DNA from: Brasenia schreberi
Lineage: Eukaryota; Streptophyta; Magnoliopsida; Nymphaeales; Cabombaceae
DNA length: 64,000 nt
Assembly: GCA_036023115.1 (NCBI GenBank)
Contig: JAYKKT010000089.1
Location: 19,091,001-19,155,000, forward strand
Direction of reading: 5' to 3'
The position numbers were made by a program, and so were the translations under genes. Below, piece after piece: positions 1 through 8,233 of the stretch. Position 1 is the stretch's first letter; every line of letters starts with the position of its first letter. The notes beneath the pieces were generated by a model, which was given only the letters and a program-made list of their open reading frames with translations, was not told the DNA's origin and did no database searches.

Positions 1-162
1 ATCCAAGATCCAAGATCTGAGATCCAAACCAAAATAAATATTTGGACTGGATCTGGATCTCAAAAATATCCAAGATCCATGATCCAGATCCAAACAGGGT
101 TTGGATTGGATCCGGATAGCCAGACCCAAATCCAGGACCCAAGATCCAAGACCCACTTAAAA

Positions 163-178
163 CCTCTATAAATAGAGG
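163..178 (+). promoter_or_regulatory. LTR promoter TATA box (element A)
   Basis: The motif CCTCTATAAATAGAGG is a good plant TATA box embedded in a 16-bp near-palindrome, just downstream of the GATCC-rich block. It recurs in the 3' LTR at 9032-9047. Equivalent TATA boxes are seen in S4 (59061-59070, +), S3 (about 50115-50126, -), S2 (40902-40909, +), S1 (22604-22612, -), the LTR of C (25908-25915, +), the LTR of B (11978-11985, -), D (about 33418-33425, +) and E (about 44188-44197, -). Transcription would start about 30 bp downstream. Confidence 0.75.
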
Positions 179-584
179 TGAGTGGGCTGGAAAAAATGGA
201 GCGTGAAGTCCAGATAGGGAGAGGTGCTTCACGTGAAAGAAAGGGGGGGAATGAGAGAGAAAGTGGCCCATTGGCGCAAAATACTTTTTGTTTGAAGATG
301 GGGATTGGCCAAGGGCTGCACCAATGGTAGAAGCCTCTTCTTCAAAGCTGGGAACGTTGCAAGGTGGAGATTGGCGGCGTGAGTGGTGGCTGGAGCGGAG
401 CTGCACCCTAGGTAAGCCTTAAAAACCTAATCTAACCCACCTCTTCCCTAACCTCTCTAGACCACCCATCAACCACCAAGAACCACAACTAAAAACACTA
501 CCTAAACAGCCAAGTCCTGGCCGATTTTTCCAAAACATCTACCCTAGACAACCACCTAGCAAGGCTGCTCCAAGACCTAAACCT

Positions 585-1482
585 AGTTCGGCCACCACCT
601 GGCCGAACTCCCCCCTTCAACCCAACCAAGTTCGGCCAGCTTTGGCCGAACTTCAACCTAACTCGAGCCACCTTGGCTCGAGTCCTTTTTCCCCAAAAAC
701 CCACGGCCTGCACCAGCAGGCCGTGTCCCCTTTTCCTACCCAAGGTGGCCTGCCCTAAAGGCAGGCCACCTACCTAAAAACCAGCCCAGCCCGTGGCTGG
801 TTTTCCCCCTCCAACTACCTAAAACAGCCCGGCCAAAGGTGGCCGGGCTTCCTTGTTTTTCTTGCCAAAAACCTGGCCGGCCTTAGCCAGCCCACCTACC
901 TAAGACCCACGGCCTGCTAGAGCAGGCCGTGTCCCACCTAAAATCAACTAAGGCCTGCCCTAAAGGCAGGCCATCCCAGCCCAAAACCTTAGGCTAAGGG
1001 CTGATCGTGAACCAGCCCCTAAGCTCACCTTGGCAACCTAGTGAACCCTACCTAAACCTGGCCATGTATCATCCCTAGCTTAACCGTGTCCCATCTTCAG
1101 CACCTAGACTAGGACCAACTACACCCTAATACCACTCTTACTCGAGCCACCTTGGCTTGAGTTTCATAAGATCTAAACCAAGGCCAAATGTTGGCCGAAC
1201 CCTATAGCAAACAACTACCACTCGAGCCACTTTGGCTCGAGTTTCACAAGACCTAAACCATATCCTATCACTCGAGCCACCTTGGCTCGAGTCATGCCCA
1301 ATACCAGGTCCAAAACATGACCTAAACCAAGGCCAAGTGCTATCCTAATCCTAAGCTTAAACACGACCTAAACCAAGGCCAAGTGCTGGCCTAATCCTAA
1401 GTCTAAACCTCACTAAACCTAAGGCCAAATGCTGGCCAAATCCTAAACCAAAAAGCCTATCACTCGAGCCAAGGTGGCTCGA
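585..1482 (+). repeat. Array of short perfect hairpins in the LTR leader
   Basis: At least a dozen short inverted repeats follow one another, with stems of 8-11 bp and loops of 2-8 nt. Examples are 585-609 (AGTTCGGCC stem), 628-653, 661-683 (ACTCGAGCCA stem), 702-725 (CACGGCCTGC stem), 745-770, 826-849 (AGCCCGGCC stem), 908-931, 1221-1243, 1269-1291 and 1460-1482. Stem sequences differ between neighbours but each is self-complementary. The array lies downstream of the TATA box, so it would be transcribed. The 3' LTR of A repeats it at about 9453-9729 and 17790-18360. Confidence 0.8.
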
Positions 1483-1712
1483 GTCATCCCTTACCCAAAC
1501 CAGCCCCAAGCTGCCCTAAACCCGGTATAATTTGCAGCTCTCAGAACTCCAAGTCTCCCCAAGCTCTCAAGCTCTCCGGCTTCGCTCCCACGTGCCCCGG
1601 ACTCCATGTAATGATGATGGACTCGCCTCTTGTACGAGCATAACTCAAGAATCTGGAAAATATGAGATTATTTTGATATATATCAAGTTGTTTTTCGTAT
1701 TCAATTCAATTT

Positions 1713-1768
1713 GATACGGGGTTGTAATAACGGAGCATCGTCTCCCCCCGGATGTAATAACAGTGCTG
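1713..1768 (+). promoter_or_regulatory. Conserved LTR block with paired TGTAATAA motifs (probable polyadenylation region)
   Basis: A GATACGGGGTTGTAATAA motif is followed by a small GGAG...CTCC hairpin, a run of six C and a second TGTAATAA. The same block occurs at 10999-11050 (-), 21368-21415 (-), 26841-26888, 29781-29829, 34161-34208, 42194-42244, 49212-49262 (-), 53583-53640 (-, diverged) and 60509-60555. TTGTAA and AATAA resemble plant far-upstream and near-upstream polyadenylation elements, so I infer that this block sets the transcript end (R/U5 border). The function is inferred; the conservation is seen directly. Confidence 0.6.
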
Positions 1769-2633
1769 GACACACGAGACACACACGTACACTCGAGCCT
1801 TTTCGCTCTTATCTCGTGCACAAGCACCACGTACACAATTGAGCCTTTTCGCTCTTATTATACGTACGTATTTCAATTAAGCTGGGTTGTTACATTAAGT
1901 CGTGTGAGTTTGTTTTTCAATTACACACTCACACCCAAGAAACACCCGAGCGTTTGCTCAAACACTTTACGCACATTTTGGCCTCAGAAGCCGCTAAGAT
2001 ATAGCCATATCTATATACTTTCTGCTGCGTGAGTTTTCCTGGTTCAGTTGTGTACGCATTTCAATTCTGGGTTTTAAATTCAGTCGTGTGTGTTGTCTTT
2101 CAATTTATACACATACACACACACCACAATTGAGCCTTTCCGCTCTTACATATATCTATATCTCCCTTCTGCTGTGTTTTACGGTTCAGTTGCATGTGTT
2201 GCATTTCAATTTATACACAACACCCACGCACACATTGAGCCTTTCCGCTCTTAAGATATAGAGATATTTGAATTTCTGCAATTTACATTCAAGTCGTGTG
2301 AGTTGCATTCAATTTGGGTTTTCCCTTCTGTTAAGTCTTTAAATTTTGGGTTTTACATTCAAGTTGTGTGAGTTGCATTGCATACTCGCCATACTCGAGC
2401 TAGGTTGCATACCTGCATCGAACAAACCCGAATCAATCATGCAAAACGCCCATCTTAGGCATTTGATGCACACACTCCACGCCTAAGGCAGATAAATTTC
2501 AAAAACTTAGGGTCGCCCAAACCCAGTAAAAGCAAAAACTCGCCAAATGCATGCTTTCTGAAGTTTTCAAACACCTGTTCATTAAAAAATCGAATTTGAG
2601 TTTAACTTGTTTCAAACGAAGTCTCTAAGCGTA

Positions 2634-2669
2634 CAAACTGACCCTTGAGCGTCGATTCAAGAAGGTTTG
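2634..2669 (+). other. 36-nt two-part stem-loop near the LTR 3' end (SL1)
   Basis: The layout is outer stem (5 bp), TGACC, inner stem (7 bp), a 4-nt loop, AAG, then the outer stem's partner. Here the outer stem is CAAAC/GTTTG and the inner CTTGAGC/ATTCAAG with loop GTCG. The 36-nt frame recurs in every LTR that reaches this point: 9931-9966 (-), 20563-20598 (-), 27947-27982, 30728-30763, 35243-35278, 43045-43080, 48056-48091 (-), 52633-52668 (-), 61663-61698 and 63829-63864 (-). Paired bases change together: CAGAC/GTCTG, CAAAC/GTTTG, TAGAT/ATCTA and TAGGC/GCCTA for the outer stem. This points to a selected RNA or single-stranded DNA structure. Confidence 0.75.
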
Positions 2670-2733
2670 CGACAAAAAGATCCCGCTTGTCCACAATTGC
2701 CTTTCAAAAGTCAGATATTTCAAAAAATACTTC

Positions 2734-2763
2734 GCTAGTTTAAGTAAGCTAGCTGGCACGCCC
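2734..2763 (+). other. Second LTR-end hairpin (SL2) followed by a PBS-like decamer
   Basis: A 9-bp stem around an AG dinucleotide (2734-2753) is followed directly by TGGCACGCCC (2754-2763). This decamer equals the first ten bases of the primer binding site 80 bp further on. Equivalents are 9838-9867 (-), 28046-28075, 35343-35372 and 43145-43174. The decamer is also intact at 20469-20478 (-) and 47960-47969 (-), and altered at 30848-30857 and in S4. In the diverged LTR F the stem is GCTAGTTTG/CAAACTAGC rather than GCTAGCTTA/TAAGCTAGC, so pairing is kept while the sequence changes. Confidence 0.65.
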
Positions 2764-2842
2764 TAAAAGTGAACGTAGATTGCGAAAAGATTCGCTTCAG
2801 GCCTAAGAACCCGGAGTCGAGGATTTTTCGTGTCTACAGATT

Positions 2843-2860
2843 TGGCACGCCCGGTGGGAC
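2843..2860 (+). promoter_or_regulatory. Primer binding site of element A
   Basis: TGGCACGCCCGGTGGGAC begins four bases after the LTR end. TGG is the complement of a tRNA CCA tail, and the rest would pair with an acceptor stem and part of a T arm. An identical site follows the LTR of element D at 35459-35476. Tat/Ogre elements commonly use tRNA-Arg; the G discriminator base implied here fits that, but I cannot confirm the primer from memory. Confidence 0.85.
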
Positions 2861-2978
2861 CCGGGACTTAAGTAGACTTCAAACAAACAAGTTACACTCA
2901 AATTTTCGGGAAAAAAAAAAAGAAAAAAGAAGAAGGTATTTTCCAAAAAATCGTGCATACTTAGAAAATTTGCAGAAA

Positions 2979-3197
2979 ATGGAGCAAAAGCCAAAATCCT
3001 CGTCGAGTAAATCAAAAGAGGTTTCTAAAAAAAGCCAAAAAAAACGAGAAGCAATAGCTGATATACAGGCGATTTTCAAAGAAAAAATGGATGTTTTAAG
3101 GAGCTTAAAACCCATAAATCCCATAGCAGCTCTTCTCGGGCGCACAAAGATCGTGAAAAGAAAACCGATCTCAAACTCGACAAAGGATGTAAGGTAA
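2979..3197 (+). pseudogene. Lys-rich 5' open frame of element A
   Basis: A 72-codon frame opens 119 bp after the primer binding site with a lysine- and serine-rich start (MEQKPKSSSSKSKEV). It lies where gag should begin, but I see no gag capsid signature. Most of it falls in the first copy of a tandem duplication (2994-3244 and 3245-3477), so its sequence is repeated at the start of the next open frame. The two frames differ by two bases, so they are not read through unless the frame is shifted. It may be a broken N-terminus of the protein encoded next. Confidence 0.45.
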
Positions 3198-3477
3198 AAG
3201 GCCAAAACCCAGAAAGGGGCGAGTCCTCCACTCCCACACTTCCAAAATCCTCGTTGAGTAAATCAAAAGAGGTTTTCAAAACAACCAAAGAACGAGAAAT
3301 GCTAGCTGATATATGGGAAACTTTCAAAAAAATGGATGTTTTAAGCAAGGAGCTTAAAACCCATAAATCCCATAGCAGCTCTTCTCGGGCGCACAAAGAT
3401 TGTGAAAAGAAAACCAAAATCAAAATCAACGAGGGAATTAAGGAAGAAAAGGGCGAGTCCTCCACTCCCACAAATCC
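2994..3477 (+). repeat. Tandem duplication of about 240 bp inside element A
   Basis: Two adjacent copies, 2994-3244 and 3245-3477, start with AAAATCCTCG and end with GGGCGAGTCCTCCACTCCCA plus a few bases. The copies have drifted and differ by small indels, so the duplication is not very recent. It puts the SKSKEV motif both in the 72-codon frame and at the start of the long frame. Confidence 0.75.
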
Positions 3478-4552
3478 AAAATTCGAAAATTCCAAAGAAA
3501 ATTTAAAAAGAGTTGTTTTTGTTTCAAAAAATCAAAAAAATCTTGAAAACTTTCAAAAAGACAAAAAAATTGAAAAATCAAACTTTGAAATTTCGAAAAA
3601 TTCAAGTGCAATTCCTAAGTCTAGGCACACACACAGAGTGGGACATGAAACCCACACCCCACAAAGAGACGAGAGTGAAAAACAGGTAGGTTTCGAAAAG
3701 GAACGCCTCGTGAAACCCCGGGGGCTCAAAACAGAGTTACCCGGGAAAACGGCCTGCTCTCACCATGATAAGGTAGACAAGCCACAAAGAGGTATGCCTG
3801 AAACCCATCCTTCTCAAAACTCTCTTCTTCATATAGGGTCATCAGATGCATTGGATAACCCCTCTGCACACACAAACCCACGAAATGTGCCTAAGTTAGA
3901 GAATTTTCCAGGTGCGCCAAAAATCCCGCACCAGCCAAAAGAATTTCAAAAACAAAAACAAAAAGAAATTGAAAAAATGGTAGACATGGAGACCCCTAAT
4001 GCATGCATCGACATCTTAGGGGCTCATAACCCTGCCATAGAAAAACCCACTTCTTCGAGCCTAGTCTTGTACCCTGGAACCAAGATTAGAGCTTTCAAAC
4101 AAAAAAATCCATCCCTAGGGGCATCACGAGTTGCACCTAGGGAGCAGGTCAAAAATCTCAAGGGAGCAAGCTTGGCTTCCCTTGAAAAATATGTTTCCCA
4201 AACCCAGGACATGTGGAAACCCAAGTTTTTCACCATCCTGAAAAATCCAAAGTTTTTCAAAGAACCAAGCCTAGTTTTCTTCGAGAAACATGTTTTCCAA
4301 AATAAAGTTGCGTGGAAGCCCAAGTCTTCCATTGCCCCGAAATATCCAAAATTCCTCGAGGGACCAAGCACGGCTTCCCTTGAGAAACAAATCTCCCAAA
4401 CCAGGGTTAAATGGAAGCCCAAGTCTTCCATCGCCCTAGAATCCAAAATCCCAAAATCCAAAAGGGTATATATCCCCGACATGGACGATTCCCTGTTCCA
4501 AGGCCATGATTTATACAAAAACTTTTCAAAAACAAGAAGTCTTGGAACATGA
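3254..4552 (+). CDS. Hydrophilic repeat protein of non-autonomous element A
   Basis: This 432-codon frame is the longest in the window and I do not recognise its family. It is very rich in Lys, Ser and Pro and has no membrane segment. Three near-tandem repeats of 33-34 residues lie at residues 304-337, 338-370 and 371-403, each with a SLEK- or FEK-type start and a WKPK core. The end (HDLYKNFSK) resembles the segment of element D that precedes the G-patch (PYVHDIFKLF), so it probably replaced gag and PR upstream of the G-patch. The G-patch at 4519-4692 is in another frame, one base off. Having no stop in 432 codons suggests past selection or youth. RT, RNase H and integrase are absent from A. 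Confidence 0.6.
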   Translation: MSKSKEVFKTTKEREMLADIWETFKKMDVLSKELKTHKSHSSSSRAHKDCEKKTKIKINEGIKEEKGESSTPTNPKFENSKENLKRVVFVSKNQKNLENFQKDKKIEKSNFEISKNSSAIPKSRHTHRVGHETHTPQRDESEKQVGFEKERLVKPRGLKTELPGKTACSHHDKVDKPQRGMPETHPSQNSLLHIGSSDALDNPSAHTNPRNVPKLENFPGAPKIPHQPKEFQKQKQKEIEKMVDMETPNACIDILGAHNPAIEKPTSSSLVLYPGTKIRAFKQKNPSLGASRVAPREQVKNLKGASLASLEKYVSQTQDMWKPKFFTILKNPKFFKEPSLVFFEKHVFQNKVAWKPKSSIAPKYPKFLEGPSTASLEKQISQTRVKWKPKSSIALESKIPKSKRVYIPDMDDSLFQGHDLYKNFSKTRSLGT

Positions 4553-4692
4553 TTCTAAATATGGGATATAAGCCCTACCAGGGCCTAGGAACCCAAAACC
4601 AAGGTAGGCTCGAACCTGTCCTACCTCAGGCCAATCGACAACAGTATGGGTTGGGCTACAGCCCACCCATACCCCCAAAGCCGCCAGAATAA
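4519..4692 (+). pseudogene. G-patch-like segment of element A
   Basis: Read in the frame one base away from the preceding frame, this segment gives a Gly/aromatic-rich stretch with MGYKPYQGLG and QQYGLGYSPP, ending in TAA at 4690-4692. A matching segment (MGYMPY, RYGIGYTP) follows the protease of element D at 38188-38425. G-patch motifs are nucleic-acid binding and are known next to some retroviral proteases; here the label rests on the spacing of glycines and aromatics. The offset comes from an indel somewhere in the 432-codon frame. Confidence 0.5.
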
Positions 4693-6255
4693 TCATCATC
4701 ATAGTAGTCATATCATCATCATTAATGCACAACACACAACACAGAATAATATCATCACACGAATAATTGAAGGAATATGAAATAATGCCAGGGGAAGCCA
4801 CACAATATCATCATCATATTAATAATACTACCACAATAATATTGTTGTCATCACACACCATGTCACAACACACAAATTGATCCTCCTCATATCTGACACA
4901 CATTTACAATATACACACACTCATAACGTTATACAATCTATAATAAATATGGTTTTGACAGCACATTATCAGAAAAAAAAAAGGATATCAAAAAATAACA
5001 CACATAGCTAAACCAACAAAAAAAAAATACGTTATGGCATGGATAATAATGAAGACAGAGTAGAATGACACACACTCAGAACACAATAGGACAGTTTTTT
5101 TGAGGTTTAGCGGTAAGAGAATTAATGTACCCATGAAATAAATACAAAGGCAATAAAAAAGTTCCCTCTGAACACAGGATCCTCATGTGACATACCATTC
5201 AAACCACTTACACATTTGTGATTTCTCACTGAGCCTCGTATCACGTTTCCTGGCGCGTAACCACAGCGTACGTTTTTTTTTTATTACACACACACCTCTC
5301 ACAATGTCCATTTGATGCATGAAGGATCTGCCTGTCATTTTCACAACAACACGTGTCATTGCGACTGCCGCCACAAATCGATATGCATCATCTAGGAACC
5401 ATCATCATCATGCCGCATAATCATCATCTGTTTAAAAAAAATAAAAATATCATCATCACCAGACAACAAATAGATACTAAAGAGTGTGATATCCTTTAAA
5501 ATAACAAATAATTTGTGGTCAATAACACATGAACACACACAATAACACACACACAATTTGACGTTACATCGGGACACACACACTTTTGGGTCACTACTAA
5601 GGAGAGTTTACGCACACATCATTGAAAATCATCTGGGCCAAGATTTCTCTTAGTTGCACACATGCACACACACACAGAATACCGATGTGATTTTCATTCA
5701 TCACTTGGGGCAATTTGCGCTCATGATCTACAATGACAAATATCATGATCTACAAATATCATCATCATTTGATACCCTACATGAACACCGGTATTTATGC
5801 GATTTTTGTATATATGAATAATAATAGTAAATGGTGTCAGTTTCCTCATGCCCATAATATTGTGATGTAATCACTTATCCATTACTATATTATTTTCTAT
5901 TAATATATGAGCTTCCCTTGCTATTCGATACATTAATATTGTTTTACGCCATATTTATGTAATATTTTTTTTTTCATTTTTTCCTTCATTATCATTACTT
6001 TTTCATTTAAGATGCTTCTTCATTATCATTACCGCTAAGTATGTCATTACGTTATTAATAATTCTGTTGATGCTCATTGAATTTTTTGAGTTCTGGATTT
6101 TTTTTTTTTTTTTTTTGCTTGAACTTTCTGAACAAAAGGTAAAACTAACTTACTATGATTTTTTCATATTATAATGATAATCTCCTAATGATTTTCAATT
6201 ACATTATATACGTTTATGTGCTTGGATGATATCATTCGTATATGGATAAACAAAA

Positions 6256-6292
<37 letters not shown>

Positions 6293-6480
6293 TAATATCT
6301 ATAGTAGATTCCAAATGTATCTGAGATAAACATGAGAACCAAATAGAAAATTTGAAACTGAGAGAAATTTGTGGCGACAAAGCGACATTTAGTCATAAAA
6401 GATCTGAGAACTCATTATGTTTGATGTTAGACATTAAATTCTCTCTATAATAATTAGCATGATCATGTTAGGAAAATCGT
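4693..6480. other. Non-coding AT-rich filler of element A
   Basis: No gene is recognisable here. It starts with ATC/ATCATC-rich sequence (4690-4850), continues with many CACACA runs, and includes a T19 tract (6098-6116) and an A34 tract (6257-6290). It sits where RT, RNase H and integrase would be in a complete element, so it is either captured host DNA or decayed sequence. Confidence 0.6.
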
Positions 6481-6869
6481 GAAAATGAATGGACATGAAC
6501 ATACCATCGTCCATCCAAAAAAGTCTTTTGAAAAGCCATGGCCCTTCACCATGTGGTCATGCGAAATTTCCCTCAAGCTAGGGGCATTTTTAAATATAGC
6601 CCCTAGACACCTTTCATGAAGAAACGAATTTCATAGAATGCATCTCCTTCTTGACTTGTGAGATACATTTCATATGTTCACTCTTGCATAAAATCGTGTA
6701 TTTCCATTTTGAAACACATGGAGTGCATAGCATGCATCATATTCATATCATATCACCCCAAAGAAAGCCCAAGAGGTGGGCAAACCTGAGTAGGAATGTC
6801 CCCATGTCTTCAAAAAGGGCAACAAAAATCGAAAATTTGTTGATGTTGTGGGTAGAAATTAGCAAAACC

Positions 6870-8233
6870 CCGAAAATGCCCGAATATTCAAAAGGGTTTA
6901 TGTTAAATTCCTTTTTCGAAAAGATTTTGAAAAATCAAACTCCTTTGAAACTTCTTGAAAGAAGGATCGAAGTAGATTGTACAACCCTGAATGGAGGAAT
7001 TTATACTTTTCGAAAAGTAGAGTCTTCCAAAAATGAATTGGCGATATTTCAAAGAACCCCGGCTTACAAGATTAAGCCTTGTTCAAAATATCAAAATATT
7101 TTCGAATAGCAGATGCTATTAAGAAATAGGACGATCTCGTTTGAATTGAGTAACTAAAGGGATAAGCCTTCCCCCATCCTACTTTCTCTCCGAAAAGGAA
7201 AATTGGTTGTATTCAAAAGAAAAACAAAAAAACGAGAATGCAAAAACTCCTCCGAAAGTGGTCTTCCCTTCATAAACAGGGAATACAAAAACTCCTCCGA
7301 AAGAGGTCTTCTCGTTTCAAAAGAAAAAGGAGATATAAAAACACTCCTCCCAAAGAGGTCTTCCCTTCATAAACAGGGAATACAAAAACTCCTCCAAAGA
7401 GCTGCTCTCCTTTAAAGAAAAGAGGGATTAATGAAAAAATACTCCCAAAGGGAGACCCTCTATGAAAAAAAGAAACAAAAAGCCAAAGCTCCAAAGAGCG
7501 ATTTTCCGATTCTTTGCCTAAAACCACGGGACGCTTCAGAAGGGACCGTGGTATCTCTTTCCCATATCCCTACGGCTTATCCCCGAGGAAAAAGATACAA
7601 ATTTGCGAAAATCCTAAAGTACGAATAAAATCGGCTTATTTGGATTTCATTTTGTTTGAGAACTCGACTCTGTTTTGTAGGAAATGGAACTCTGAAATGT
7701 TTTCCAAGTTTTTCTACCCAAAAACCTCTATTGAGTAGCAGGTATTGAAACCCGAATGAAGGGAAGTATGAAAAATGGAAGACCTTTTCGATACAAGTTA
7801 AAAGGAGTTCCTTTTCAAAAAGAAATTTTTGAAAAACCCACGAATGTCAAAAAGACAAGGGTACAACTTGCTTAGAGCAGACAACCTCAAAAGGCTCTCT
7901 CTCCAAAGCTCGAAAACCCGAAAACGTCTAGAAGACATGGGTAAAACTTGCTCGAAGCGGCCTGCCTCAAAAGGCACTCTTCGGGCTCAAAACCCCAAAA
8001 ATAAAAACGTTTTTCTCATGCATGCATCCAAAAATCGTCCATGCATGATCATACATAGGGAAACTTAGGAAAAGTCCCCTTTTGTTAAAAACCCCACCTG
8101 TGGCAAAAGAAAACAGGGTTTTGCGAAATAAAAATAGTGTATTCTCGAGAAAATTTGAGAGAAAAACCAAAATGGGGTGTTATCTTCTTTGCCATTATCC
8201 AAATCAATTTGGATAATGCCGAAGAGGGGCATC
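6870..8233 (+). other. 3' untranslated region of element A
   Basis: From about 6870 the sequence resembles, with divergence, the stretch between integrase and the 3' LTR in elements B and C. It contains tandem units of about 60-90 bp (7225-7420) with AAAACTCCTCC and GGTCTTCCCTTCATAAACAG, and a second pair of repeats at 7850-8000 (AAAACTTGCTCGAAGC type). It ends in the palindrome at 8194-8217 and the polypurine tract. An open frame at 6651-7109 crosses into it, but I find no protein signature there. Confidence 0.6.
8194..8233 (+). promoter_or_regulatory. Palindrome plus polypurine tract (PPT) of element A
   Basis: ATTATCCAAAT and ATTTGGATAAT form a perfect 11-bp inverted repeat (8194-8217) two bases apart. 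Three bases later comes GAAGAGGGGCATC, which abuts the 3' LTR. The tract primes plus-strand DNA synthesis in LTR elements. The same pair of features is seen in B (13187-13226, -), C (24634-24673), E (45427-45466, -) and, with different bases, F (54903-54945, -). Confidence 0.8.

Larger units (their letters stand above)
1..2838 (+). repeat. Element A 5' LTR (left end outside window), type I
   Basis: This is a long terminal repeat of a Tat-like Ty3/Gypsy element. It ends in GTGTCTACA at 2838 and is followed at once by a primer binding site, so it is a 5' LTR. Its first bases match the inside of the 3' LTR near 8870, so roughly 640 bp lie before the window. In order it holds GATCC-rich repeats (1-160), a TATA box (163-178), a hairpin-rich leader (585-1482), a conserved TGTAATAA block (1713-1768), short repeats with TTGAGCCTTTCCGCTCTTA (1797-2254), a 36-nt stem-loop (2634-2669) and a second hairpin (2734-2753). 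By eye the first 880 bp differ from the 3' LTR at only about 1-2 percent of positions, so the insertion is fairly young. Confidence 0.9.

Noticed and set aside
498..743. Minus-strand 81-codon open frame, repeated almost identically at 9367-9612
   Set aside because: It lies in the LTR leader hairpins and is duplicated only because both LTRs contain it. It has no start context or protein signature.
6651..7109. 152-codon open frame in element A
   Set aside because: It crosses from filler into the 3' region shared with B and C, with no motif or conservation as protein.
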